Shown: positions 16,650-25,072 of the stretch, piece by piece
How the letters are laid out: each line of letters opens with the position of its first letter
Position numbering within the stretch: position 1 is the first letter of the stretch
Origin: Thermoplasmata archaeon
GTDB lineage: Archaea; Thermoplasmatota; Thermoplasmata; Thermoplasmatales; Thermoplasmataceae
Assembly (NCBI GenBank): GCA_021797355.1
Contig: JAJZZX010000002.1
Coordinates: 186,001 to 250,000 of the forward strand
Reading direction: 5' to 3'
Length of the DNA stretch: 64,000 bases
Translations under genes and position numbers: made by a program
Notes under the pieces: model-generated
Seen by the model: the letters and a program-made list of their open reading frames with translations, nothing else
What the model was told of the DNA's origin: nothing
Databases searched by the model: none

Positions 16650-17672
16650 CTAAGCTGTGGCTTTCTTAACGGTAGTGCGTTTCTGGTATTTCTTGGAGAG
16701 CGCCCGTAGGTATATGAGTTGCATGTACTGGGCATCATGCTCCAGTAGGGGGGAGCAGGATATAATTGTCATGTCACCGTCGTAGTCGATTATAGTTTCA
16801 GCGAGCGTCTCAAACTTAAGGTCTCCGTGCTTTATGGCTGTAAGTTTTGTCTCGTTGTTGCCTTCGTATTCAACGCCAGCGAATTCAGTATAAAGATCGA
16901 TCTTGCTGTATTTGCGAAATTCGCTAATGACAGCATCAAAATCCTTGATCTCAATGAGTGATCCACCGGTGAGAGAATGTACATGTGGAAAATTCAAAAT
17001 CGGTTCAATGTTCTTGATCTTCTTCGCCAGACCCATGAGATCAGGTACAGTACCAAATATCTCAGTCTTACCCGAAGTCTCAACCCCTATGAATGGGTAG
17101 CCGTTTTCTGGGGAGTATCTGGTGCTGATATCCTGGTAGACCTCAACTGCCCTCTTGAGGCTGTCTTTCTTTGAACCTCGATAAAAGCCAGTATGCGTTA
17201 TTACTCTTCTTGCCTTCATGGCTTTGCCAATCATTAGGGTCCACTTCAGGTGGTTATATGAACGGTCCCCCATCTCATCCTGGTTCAGCAAATCCATGTA
17301 ATACGGTGCATGCATTGAGAGGCGCACGTCCAGTTCCCTTGCAAGATTCCCGCCATCATCCAGGTCATCATAATTCCGGGCCATGTTCCAGAAGAGTTCC
17401 TGTACAATGTCATCTTCCTCTATGACAGTATCTATGCCCACCCCCACATAGTTACCGTTCTCATCCTGCCGGAGTACATCTACGATTATGGACGAATCAA
17501 TGTCTCTGGGTTTCATGCCCGCATAATCAAGGGCAGGTCTCTCCTCAACATTGACACGAAGAAGCTGTACTTCCAGTGCATTCAGGCCGAGGTTATGTGC
17601 GTCTTCAACTGATTCTATAAAAGTCCTGCCCTTGCTGGTCAGAGGGATTCCAGCTATTCCAAACCTGATCAT
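16650..17672 (-). CDS. Endonuclease IV / sugar-isomerase-like TIM-barrel protein
   Basis: 340 residues of the AP-endonuclease 2 (Nfo)/xylose isomerase-like TIM-barrel superfamily. Metal-site style motifs appear in order: SMHAPYYMDL, VITHTGFYRG, FIGVETSGK (Glu ligand) and LNFPHVHSLTGG. These fit an Endo IV-type archaeal protein acting on abasic sites with divalent metals. Activity on DNA is inferred from family resemblance. A 38-residue insert with an acidic stretch (EEDDIV, YDDLDDGG) lies before SMHAP. First gene of a two-gene unit. Confidence 0.8.
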   Translation of the reverse strand: MIRFGIAGIPLTSKGRTFIESVEDAHNLGLNALEVQLLRVNVEERPALDYAGMKPRDIDSSIIVDVLRQDENGNYVGVGIDTVIEEDDIVQELFWNMARNYDDLDDGGNLARELDVRLSMHAPYYMDLLNQDEMGDRSYNHLKWTLMIGKAMKARRVITHTGFYRGSKKDSLKRAVEVYQDISTRYSPENGYPFIGVETSGKTEIFGTVPDLMGLAKKIKNIEPILNFPHVHSLTGGSLIEIKDFDAVISEFRKYSKIDLYTEFAGVEYEGNNETKLTAIKHGDLKFETLAETIIDYDGDMTIISCSPLLEHDAQYMQLIYLRALSKKYQKRTTVKKATA

Positions 17673-17868
17673 AATGCGTCAACACAATAAGTAAACCGTA
17701 TTTAAGTTTATCAACATCGTCCCGGTCCCTGTCATTAACTATGAAATTCAGAACCCGTCTCCTATCGAATGTGTTAAATATTATCAAATAATCTGAATGC
17801 GATGGTGATTAATAGGAAAAGGGACGTTTCCAAAATTATCTCCATTAAACGTTATTCAGGTGATCATA

Positions 17869-19281
17869 ATGAATGTAGATCCAAATTTAACAAAATATCT
17901 GATCAAAGCCAAGATTTTTACGGATGGGGTGGTTGAAAAGCCCGACGTTGTCGGTGCCATATTCGGCCAGACCGAAGGTTTGCTTGGCGATGAGCTGGAT
18001 TTAAGAGACTTGCAGAAAAGTGGCAAGATCGGAAGAATTGAAGTAGAGATAGATAGCAAGAAAGGCAGAACCGAAGGCTATGCCCTCATTCCCTCTGGAC
18101 TAGACCAGGTTGAAAGCTCAATACTAGCAGCGTCCCTAGAGACAATAGACCGGATAGGTCCATGCAAGGCCAAGGTTGAGATAGAGAGCATAGAGGATGT
18201 CAGAATCCAGAAGAGGCAGAAGATCGTTGAGCGCGCAGAAGAGCTCTACAAGAAGATGAGCGAGAGTGGGAAGAGCGTCAGCGAAAGCATTGTTGCGTCA
18301 GTCAGGGAGGAAGTGGAAAAAGGTGAGATAATAACCTATGGCGAGGATCACCTTCCTGCTGGCCCTGCGATTAAGGATTCCGATTCCATAATTGTCGTGG
18401 AGGGCAGAAGTGACGTCCTGAATCTGCTCAGATACGGCATAAAGAATACAATCGCTGTACAGGGAACAAATATCCCAAAGACTGTCCAGAAACTTTCAAA
18501 GGAACGCACGGTAACTGTGTTTCTCGATGGCGATCGTGGCGGAGACCTCATCCTTAAAGAGATGCTTCAGGTTGCTGAAGTGGACTTTGTTGCAAGGGCG
18601 CCGCCAGGGACAGAAGTCGAAGAGTTGACCTACAAGCAGATAGTGAAAGCACTTCGCTATAAGACGCCAATTGAGCAGTACCTTTCAATGAGAGGCATGT
18701 CTGAGGAGCTTAAGGAACTCAATGAAAGAAATGCCGCTGAAAACCATGTCAAACCACAGCAGAAGCGTGGCTATGAGGAAGCCAGAACAGTATCTGAAAT
18801 TAAAAACGCAAAGGTTGAGTTGGAAGAGGTAAAGGAGGAGAAGCCTCAGAAGGAGAGGTCGGAGGATCGTATCCAAAGGGAAAGAAAGGCGCCAAGGCAG
18901 GCTCCGGAAACTGTCGTTGAGCCTCCCCAAGAGGCTTCCGAACCAGAACCGGCTCAGGAAGAGCCGGCCAAGGAGGAGGAGTTCAGCCTTTCAAATCCAA
19001 GAACAATTGAAAAACACGGAAATGACCTGACAAGGGATAAGCTGACCGAAATTTATGACAAGTCTGGCAAGCTTGTTGCCACTTACCCAGTCTCAGAAGC
19101 GGTTGACAAGATGGAGGAGATACCTGAGGCTGATACAATAATAACAGGTGGTGTAATATCACAAAGGCTCATTGATGTTGCGTTCCAGAAAGGTGTCAAG
19201 AATATTTATGGTGCCAAGCTGGGGCACATAACCAAAAAACCCATGGAGGTCAGGGTAGTCTCATGGGAACGTCGTATGTAA
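17869..19281 (+). CDS. dnaG: Archaeal DnaG-type primase
   Basis: TOPRIM-domain protein related to bacterial primase; in archaea it associates with the exosome and may also make primers. About 470 residues. N-terminal conserved part (NLTKYLIKAKIFTDGVVEKPDVVGAIFGQTEGLLG), then TOPRIM with VVEGRSDVLNLLRYGI (catalytic Glu) and VFLDGDRGGDL (DxD). A charged, Pro/Glu-rich linker (about residues 290-375) precedes a conserved C-terminal domain ending in the basic MEVRVVSWERR. ATG 17869 sits behind AGGTGATCATA; the GTG three codons earlier is part of that ribosome-binding site. It overlaps the next gene by 19 bases. Confidence 0.95.
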   Translation: MNVDPNLTKYLIKAKIFTDGVVEKPDVVGAIFGQTEGLLGDELDLRDLQKSGKIGRIEVEIDSKKGRTEGYALIPSGLDQVESSILAASLETIDRIGPCKAKVEIESIEDVRIQKRQKIVERAEELYKKMSESGKSVSESIVASVREEVEKGEIITYGEDHLPAGPAIKDSDSIIVVEGRSDVLNLLRYGIKNTIAVQGTNIPKTVQKLSKERTVTVFLDGDRGGDLILKEMLQVAEVDFVARAPPGTEVEELTYKQIVKALRYKTPIEQYLSMRGMSEELKELNERNAAENHVKPQQKRGYEEARTVSEIKNAKVELEEVKEEKPQKERSEDRIQRERKAPRQAPETVVEPPQEASEPEPAQEEPAKEEEFSLSNPRTIEKHGNDLTRDKLTEIYDKSGKLVATYPVSEAVDKMEEIPEADTIITGGVISQRLIDVAFQKGVKNIYGAKLGHITKKPMEVRVVSWERRM

Positions 19282-20762
19282 ACCCGGACTTTTCAGAGTA
19301 CAGTGATACCTCACAGGTGCCAATCCCATCAAATCCACTTGACAGGGTCATAGGTCAGGATGAGGCGGTCAAGATGGCACAGATTGCCGCCAAGCAGCGC
19401 CGCCATCTGCTGCTCGTCGGTCCGCCAGGCGTTGGGAAATCCATGGTCGCACAGGCAATCTCGTTTTATCTTCCGAGGCCCAGAGAGGAGATAAGGGTAG
19501 TCCACAACCCCCAATATCCCGAGAGGCCCTTTATTGAGGTCAAGAGCTGGCAGCAAATAAAGCAGGAAAAAGATGAGATGAACATGGTTGAGGGTGAGAT
19601 CATCGACCCCAGGGATGCCCCCACAAGCGTGGCTGAAAGGCTGGGATATAGGTGCCCAAGATGTGGCTTTTATTCTGCTCCAGCAGATACAGTCTGCCCA
19701 AACTGCAATAATCCCAAGGTTCAAGCCCAGACACAAGGGCCATTTGGCGACGTTTTCAATGTAATCGGAGCAGCTTTTGGTGTCCAGAACAATACTGAAA
19801 AGGTAACTTCAACCAGAAGAGTTGGAGATAGGGAAGAGGTCATCGTCTACGAACGCTTCGGGGATAGGATAAGGGTTCTGGACGAGAAGACGCTTGAGAG
19901 AAGGAGAAAAATTGAGAAGAAGAGCCCAAGCAAGGTAATAGTCCCAATAGACAGGAACCCTTTTGTTCTTGCCACTGGGGCGAGTGAGACTGAACTTCTT
20001 GGGGACGTGAGGCATGATCCTTACGGGGGACATCCGCAGCTTGGAACACTCCCATACGAGAGGGTAATTCCGGGTTCTGTGCACGAATCCCATGAAGGGG
20101 TCCTTTTCATAGACGAAATAACGCATCTTGGCAATCTTCAGAGATTCATACTGACAGCCATGCAGGAGAAAAGCTTCCCAATAACCGGAAGAAATCCTCA
20201 AAGTGCTGGAGCAAGCGTGAGGGTGGATCGTGTGCCTGCAGATTTCATTCTTGTCGCGGCATGCAATATACAGGATTTACAGTATATACTAAGTCCGCTG
20301 AGGTCAAGGATTGTAGGAAACGGGTATGAAATACTGATGGAAATAGCCATGCCAGATAACCCTATCAACAGGATGAAGTATCTGCAGTTCATTGCCCAGG
20401 AAATAATCATGGATGGGAAGATCCCTCATATGACACTAGACGCAGCCGCTGTCATAATCGAGGAAGGTAAGCGACGTGCCATGGAGATAGACAGAAAGGA
20501 TCACTCCCTCACCCTACGGCTGAGGGAACTGGGCGGATTGATAAGGGCTGCAGGAGATATTGCTGTGGCCAAGGAACAGAGGCTGATAGAAAAAGGAGAT
20601 GTCCTGGAGGCACTCAAGCTTTACCTGCCGGTTGAGGAGAAAATCAAGAAATTCTACGGAACCATGGGATCAGCTGTATCTTCTGAATCCACGATCTCCC
20701 AGAGGGGCGAAGAATATCTCATGAACTACCACAACTACCGTGACGACAGGTCATATGACTGA
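19263..20762 (+). CDS. LonB-like AAA+ ATPase with zinc knuckle and no protease domain
   Basis: 499 residues. Walker A GPPGVGKS (53-60), then an insert holding a Cys4 knuckle CPRC ... CPNC (131-148). The Lon-B style block is RHDPYGGHPQLGTLPYERVIPG and VHESHEGVLFIDEI (Walker B about 280-285), followed by sensor and lid regions typical of LonB. The peptidase domain with the Ser-Lys dyad and the membrane segments of archaeal LonB are both absent. It is therefore an ATPase-only relative whose role is unknown; remodelling of a nucleic-acid or protein complex is a guess. It starts inside the end of dnaG (19-base overlap), which implies tight co-expression with the primase. Confidence 0.85.
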   Translation: MGTSYVNPDFSEYSDTSQVPIPSNPLDRVIGQDEAVKMAQIAAKQRRHLLLVGPPGVGKSMVAQAISFYLPRPREEIRVVHNPQYPERPFIEVKSWQQIKQEKDEMNMVEGEIIDPRDAPTSVAERLGYRCPRCGFYSAPADTVCPNCNNPKVQAQTQGPFGDVFNVIGAAFGVQNNTEKVTSTRRVGDREEVIVYERFGDRIRVLDEKTLERRRKIEKKSPSKVIVPIDRNPFVLATGASETELLGDVRHDPYGGHPQLGTLPYERVIPGSVHESHEGVLFIDEITHLGNLQRFILTAMQEKSFPITGRNPQSAGASVRVDRVPADFILVAACNIQDLQYILSPLRSRIVGNGYEILMEIAMPDNPINRMKYLQFIAQEIIMDGKIPHMTLDAAAVIIEEGKRRAMEIDRKDHSLTLRLRELGGLIRAAGDIAVAKEQRLIEKGDVLEALKLYLPVEEKIKKFYGTMGSAVSSESTISQRGEEYLMNYHNYRDDRSYD

Positions 20763-20815
20763 GGTAATTCCTCCTCCCTTACCAAAGATGATATATTTAA
20801 TGGGAATTATTAACA

Positions 20816-21091
20816 GTGAATCCCAAAAGGTCCAGGATAAGGGAGTTGAAGGCCCAAATCAAAAGGTCCAAGCTTGAGAAAAGGCTGCATCCATCTGATT
20901 ATGGTGCCCAGGTTAACAGCGAAATTTCAGAAATCAGAAGCGAGATTAGGAGAATCAGGGCAGATTTAAGAAGGGAAAACTCCGATGGGTACCGCAGAAT
21001 CAACAACAGGCTCTCCGCCATGAGATCGTCATACAGGGCTGGCGGCCTTAATCTGGGTCAGTACGACTTTGAGGATGATGAGCGAAAATAG
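20816..21091 (+). CDS. Small basic coiled-coil protein, unknown
   Basis: 91 residues, very rich in Arg, Lys, Glu and Ser, with heptad-like repeats (ISEIRSEIRRIRADLRREN) predicting a coiled coil. It ends in the acidic DFEDDERK. No family recognised. The start is GTG at 20816, placed about 22-25 nt after the TATA-like GATATATTTAAT, a good leaderless arrangement. It has its own promoter directly after the LonB-like ATPase. Binding to nucleic acid is possible from the charge pattern but unproven. Confidence 0.72.
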   Translation: MNPKRSRIRELKAQIKRSKLEKRLHPSDYGAQVNSEISEIRSEIRRIRADLRRENSDGYRRINNRLSAMRSSYRAGGLNLGQYDFEDDERK

Positions 21092-21158
21092 TCGCCAATG
21101 AACTCGAATCACGCAAAAATTTAACTAATGAGTAATGTTGCAATCCCTGATTGCACAG

Positions 21159-22928
21159 ATGAAGCTTCAGTACATTTTGGAAATGAAGAAGCCTCAAACT
21201 CACTTTTACAATGTCACCATGAATATTGAGGACTTCACAGAAGATAGCATGCTTCTCACCATGCCTGCATGGGCACCTGGTTCGTATGAAATATATGACT
21301 TTGCGAGATTCGTTAGGGGATTGGTGGCAAAGTCAGGAGATACGGAGCTTGAGATTCAGAAAAAAGACAAGTCCACGTGGAAAGTTAACACAAAGGGCTA
21401 CAACTCAATCAATGTTTCATACGAGGTATATGCAAATGAACTCAGCGTTCACACAAGCCATGTTGATTCAACCCATGGTTTTCTGAACGGTACAAGTGTC
21501 TTCCTATATGTTGAGGGATACAAGGACCAATCCCTGGAGCTTATCATAAGGCCTTACGGCAACTGGAGAGTTTCAACCGGGCTTGAAAAACTATCCGATA
21601 ACAGGTACAGGGCAGTAAATTATGACATTCTTGTTGATTCTCCCATAGAAGTAGGGAACCACAGAAGCCTGTACTTTTCAGTTGACGGCAAGGAACATGA
21701 AATAGTTCTTTACGGCCACGGAAATGAGAACGAGGAAATCATCAGGGAAGATGTGAAGAAGATAGTGGAACAGTATGCGAAGATATTCGGGCATCTGCCT
21801 TATAAGAGATATGTGTTCATCTATCATCTGGTATCGGACGATGACCAGTCCGGCGGACTGGAACATCTTAATTCCACTACGATTGACATAGACAGATTCA
21901 CATTTTCTCCATTTGAAAAATATAAGCACTTCCTGTCAGTAACCTCACATGAGTTCTTCCACCTGTGGAATGTCAAGAGGATAAGGCCTGTGGAACTTGG
22001 CCCATTCAACTACAAGGAGGAGAACTACACTACCATGCTCTGGATGGCAGAGGGTTTTACAAACTTCTACGGGTATCATGTTCTGCTGAGGGCCGGGCTC
22101 ATTGACCAGAAGGAATATTTCAGGTACCTTGCAGAAAACATGCGGTATCACGACTTTCTTCCAGGGTCAAGGAACACATCTGCTTCAGAATCCTCATTCG
22201 ATGCCTGGATAAAACTATACAGGCCGACCCCGAACAATATAAACAGCTACATTTCATATTACCTGAAGGGTGAACTTCTGGGCTTTGTGATGGACCTCAT
22301 GATAATCGATGCCACAAAAGGTGCAAAATCACTTGATGATTTTTACCGCCTCCTAATGGATAAGTACAATAGGGACGGAAAAGGTTACACAGAAAAGGAT
22401 GTAATGGCTGCACTGAAGGATGTAAGTGGCAGGGATTTTTCTGACTTTTTTGCAAACTACGTGCGGAAACCCGGAATCCTGGACTTTTCCAGGGAAATGA
22501 AATCCATTGGCTTTACCTTGAAGAAGGGCTACAGGAAAGTTGATGGCATTGAACCAATGGAAAAAGCATACCTGGGAATCATCGTTAGGACAAATGGCGG
22601 CAGGTACGTTGTGGATTCAGTGGTTGAAGGATCCCCTGCATTTGAGGCAGGCATAAATCCCAAGGATGAGATAGTGGCACTTGACAGCTTCAGGTTCGGT
22701 GACGTATTCCTCAAGGACGCAAAGGAGGAAGTCAAGCGCCTTAAGCTTGACAACCTCTCGACATTCAAGCCGGGCCAGGAAGTTAGTGTCACACTTTTCA
22801 GGCGCGGAATAATGCACCAGATTAGCGCCACTCTGGCAGCAGCTCCTTACGAGCTGTACGAGATAGTTGAAGATCCATCACCGGTTCAGGGTTATGAACC
22901 TTTAAGGTCTAAATTCTTCACCGGATAA
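21159..22928 (+). CDS. M61-family metallopeptidase with PDZ domain
   Basis: Glycyl-aminopeptidase-type zinc peptidase, probably cytoplasmic since no signal peptide is seen. About 589 residues. N-terminal beta domain (MKLQYILEMKKPQTHFY), GGLEHLNSTTI, the zinc site SHEFFHLWNVKRI (HExxH about residues 264-268) with the third ligand Glu in MLWMAEGFTNFY, and a C-terminal PDZ domain about 470-560 (YLGIIVRTNGGRYVVDSVVEGSPAFEAGI). I choose ATG 21159 because homologues begin at this point and a TATA-like AAAATTTAAC lies about 40 nt upstream; ATG 21135 is the alternative. It likely trims peptides downstream of proteasome or tricorn-type proteases. Confidence 0.92.
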   Translation: MKLQYILEMKKPQTHFYNVTMNIEDFTEDSMLLTMPAWAPGSYEIYDFARFVRGLVAKSGDTELEIQKKDKSTWKVNTKGYNSINVSYEVYANELSVHTSHVDSTHGFLNGTSVFLYVEGYKDQSLELIIRPYGNWRVSTGLEKLSDNRYRAVNYDILVDSPIEVGNHRSLYFSVDGKEHEIVLYGHGNENEEIIREDVKKIVEQYAKIFGHLPYKRYVFIYHLVSDDDQSGGLEHLNSTTIDIDRFTFSPFEKYKHFLSVTSHEFFHLWNVKRIRPVELGPFNYKEENYTTMLWMAEGFTNFYGYHVLLRAGLIDQKEYFRYLAENMRYHDFLPGSRNTSASESSFDAWIKLYRPTPNNINSYISYYLKGELLGFVMDLMIIDATKGAKSLDDFYRLLMDKYNRDGKGYTEKDVMAALKDVSGRDFSDFFANYVRKPGILDFSREMKSIGFTLKKGYRKVDGIEPMEKAYLGIIVRTNGGRYVVDSVVEGSPAFEAGINPKDEIVALDSFRFGDVFLKDAKEEVKRLKLDNLSTFKPGQEVSVTLFRRGIMHQISATLAAAPYELYEIVEDPSPVQGYEPLRSKFFTG

Positions 22929-22966
22929 ATATATCTACACACTTTTTATACGGGTTGGAAATAACT

Positions 22967-23569
22967 ATGAAAATGCTGCTCATCCTGGAAGAGTATTTCA
23001 AGGACCACCCAATCAAAAGAAAAGTCGTCGAAGGAATTTTTAACCGCGGAATCTCCATAAAAGAGGGCAGGTTTTATGTTAATGGCATAGAGATATCAAT
23101 CAGCGAAGTAGCCAAGACCTTGGGAGTGAACAGGCGGACAGTTTATGAGACAATAAGGATTATAGAATCAAGGCCAGAAATAAAGGGCCTAATGGAACGA
23201 ATATCCCCCATACCTGACATGGGTACAATAGCACCGCTCATGGGACACCAGACAGTTTTAGTGCAACTTGCTCCAGGTTATTTTGCCTCTGCACTTCCGG
23301 CATTTCTTGATGTAGCCAGGAAGTATGGGTGCTATATCAAGGAAATAATGGGAAGAAACTTTGAGAAAGAGGACACTGTGATCAGGGCGATTTTCTACAG
23401 GACTGTGCCGAAGAAGACATTCGTTGCCTTCTCCGAAATAGACGGCGTCAAGAAGGTAACCGTGGAGACCGCGGAGGATCTGGACCTTGAACCCATCTGC
23501 TCCAAGTGTGAAGTCAGAGTGTGCACAACAAAGCTTTCTTCAAGTCTGTATGCTGACGAAGCCGAGTAA
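22967..23569 (+). CDS. HTH regulator with ACT-like C-terminal domain
   Basis: About 200 residues. The N-terminal helix-turn-helix (ISISEVAKTLGVNRRTVYETIRIIES, about residues 43-68) is followed by a regulatory segment. That segment resembles ACT-containing regulators of amino-acid metabolism (COG2150-like), ending with a Cys pair (CSKCEVRVC). ATG 22967 lies about 20 nt after CTTTTTATAC; a TTG four codons upstream is also in frame. Before IS insertion its 3' end lay about 35 bases from the promoter of the HTH gene at 25073. The DNA target is unknown. Confidence 0.8.
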   Translation: MKMLLILEEYFKDHPIKRKVVEGIFNRGISIKEGRFYVNGIEISISEVAKTLGVNRRTVYETIRIIESRPEIKGLMERISPIPDMGTIAPLMGHQTVLVQLAPGYFASALPAFLDVARKYGCYIKEIMGRNFEKEDTVIRAIFYRTVPKKTFVAFSEIDGVKKVTVETAEDLDLEPICSKCEVRVCTTKLSSSLYADEAE

Positions 23570-23571
23570 TG

Positions 23572-23581
23572 ACTCAGATTC
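23572..23581. repeat. Left target-site duplication of the IS
   Basis: ACTCAGATTC directly outside the left inverted repeat. The identical 10-mer is at 25028-25037, directly outside the right inverted repeat. Confidence 0.85.
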
Positions 23582-23600
23582 TGCTGTGTTGAACAAATAT

Positions 23601-23936
23601 TTAACCTGAATGTAGCTTGAGCTTCTTAACCTCATCTTCATCTGGTATGACTTTCCATGTCCTGTAACTTGATCCGTTCTCTTCCAGGAATTTCTTTATG
23701 ACAGGAAAATCCTCCTCTCTTACAATGAAATTGCCATCTTCATACCTGATGGATGGCACGGAATCCAGTATACCCTTCACATCATAATGATATTTGCCAT
23801 AATTGGATGAGGATCTGTAACCGTAAAGCTTCCTGTATATCCTTGCCTGTTCCTTTCTCTCCATTCCATTGTGCCTGAATGGTATCCACACATGCACAAG
23901 TATTGCCGTATCCAACGATCTTGAATGCACAAACAT
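23601..23936 (-). CDS. Intact passenger ORF of the insertion sequence, unknown function
   Basis: About 111 residues from ATG 23936 to a TAA that is 3 bases inside the left inverted repeat. The sequence is rich in Tyr, Lys and Arg (GMERKEQARIYRKLYGYRSS, SNYGKYHYDVKGILDSVP). It has an acidic/hydrophobic C-terminal half (EDGNFIVREEDFPVIKKFLEE). No cysteines or membrane segments. A TATA-like AAATACATAGTA lies about 28 nt upstream, overlapping the transposase start region. An open frame continues upstream to 24029, but that part overlaps the transposase and looks artificial. It is undamaged although the transposase next to it is broken. Function unknown; perhaps an accessory transposition or regulatory protein. 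Confidence 0.65.
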   Translation of the reverse strand: MFVHSRSLDTAILVHVWIPFRHNGMERKEQARIYRKLYGYRSSSNYGKYHYDVKGILDSVPSIRYEDGNFIVREEDFPVIKKFLEENGSSYRTWKVIPDEDEVKKLKLHSG

Positions 23937-23961
23937 GTAAATATCATTTGGCAATAATACT

Positions 23962-24956
23962 ATGTATTTGCACAGTATTGACACCGAAGACCATGGGAAC
24001 CAAAGGCAGAGTGCAAGGAGATAGGGCAAACATCACAGTGATGAGAGGAACTGGATCGAATACAACGATGAACTTGTCATAAGGGAGAAGATGATCTTCG
24101 ATCTGGATTTCAGGGATCAGTGGGAATCAGAACTAAAAACAATGAACATGGGAAAGAGGGGATCCCCATACCTCTTTCCTGAATCGTTCATGAACCTCAC
24201 GATGATCTGGTACCAGTATCTTGATTACAGGGGACTGGAGGGCATTGCAAGATCCCTGGTTAATCTTGGCATAATACCGTATTATGGTGATTACACAACA
24301 GTTTGGAACAGGATACATGACATGACCTGTTCTGAACATATCAGGCACGGGATATGCAGAGATCGGCACCGATGGCACCGGACTGAAGACAAACAATGCC
24401 TGATCCTACAGGATGACGAAATATTGGGATGCTGATGCCATGAGGAGGAAGCATCTTGTTGTCATAATCACTGCTGAGGTGAAAACGAAAAGGATCATGG
24501 GAATTGAATCCCATGTGGAGGGGACAGGTCCATCTGAACCTGAAGCTGCACAGAAGCATATCTGGGATACCAAGATGAGGGGGATAAGAATCAGCAAATT
24601 ATATGGTGATGGCGCATTCGACGCAAATGATCTCTTTGATCTGATGCATCATATGGGCGCCATGCCCGTGATAAAGATAAGGAAGAATGCCTCCACTGAT
24701 CACAGCAGAGGAACGAAATACTGCGGGAAAGCCATAAGGGAATACCGGGAAAAGGGATACAGACAGTGGGCGAAAGAGAATAACTATGGCATGAGATGGC
24801 CCGGTACTGAAGGAATATTCTCCGCAGTCAAGAGGAAATTCTGGGAGAACTGTGTAAGCCGATCAGCCAAGGGTCTGGAAGCTGAGGGATACCAGAGGCG
24901 GGGTATATGACTATGTAAATTACAGAGCAAAGATGGATGTGAAATCCCTGAATTAA
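23962..24956 (+). pseudogene. Broken DDE transposase
   Basis: Remnant of one transposase gene, about 330 codons, readable across frames. Start ATG 23962; in-frame TAG at 24022-24024; a one-base frame change near 24345-24352; TGA at 24401-24403, possibly from a Trp codon; and another frame change near 24896, before an end VYDYVNYRAKMDVKSLN and TAA at 24954. All three catalytic positions can still be recognised: Asp in EIGTDGTGLK, Asp in KLYGDGAFDANDLF, and Glu in WPGTEGIFSAVKRKFWEN. The product cannot be made as a single chain. Confidence 0.85.
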
Positions 24957-25027
24957 GGGAAAAGCGGCAGGAAATCAAGAGAATAGCTGGCAGTAAAGCT
25001 GATTGGAGATTAATTGTTCAACAGAGC

Positions 25028-25037
25028 ACTCAGATTC
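25028..25037. repeat. Right target-site duplication of the IS
   Basis: ACTCAGATTC, the second copy of the 10-mer at 23572-23581. It ends 5 bases before the TATA-like ATGTTTAAATAC that serves the gene at 25073. Confidence 0.85.
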
Positions 25038-25072
25038 GCAATGTTTAAATACAGAATTTAATAGTTGTTGCC

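Larger units (their letters stand above)
23582..25027. mobile_element. Decayed insertion sequence, about 1446 bp, two divergent ORFs
   Basis: Bounded by imperfect terminal inverted repeats: GCTGTGTTGAACAAAT (23583-23598) against the reverse complement of 25012-25027, GCTCTGTTGAACAATT (14 of 16 identical). These lie inside an exact 10-bp direct repeat ACTCAGATTC. The element contains a small intact minus-strand gene and a plus-strand DDE transposase broken by stops and frameshifts, the two starting about 25 bp apart from a shared compact promoter region. The size, the 8-12 bp target duplication and a second ORF recall the ISA1214 group of archaeal elements; that assignment is from memory and unverified. 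It is inserted just upstream of the TATA box of the HTH gene at 25073. Confidence 0.85.

Noticed and set aside
24413-24910. A stand-alone 165-residue gene
   Set aside because: The sequence continues the broken transposase in the next frame (catalytic Asp and Glu regions), so it is part of the pseudogene.
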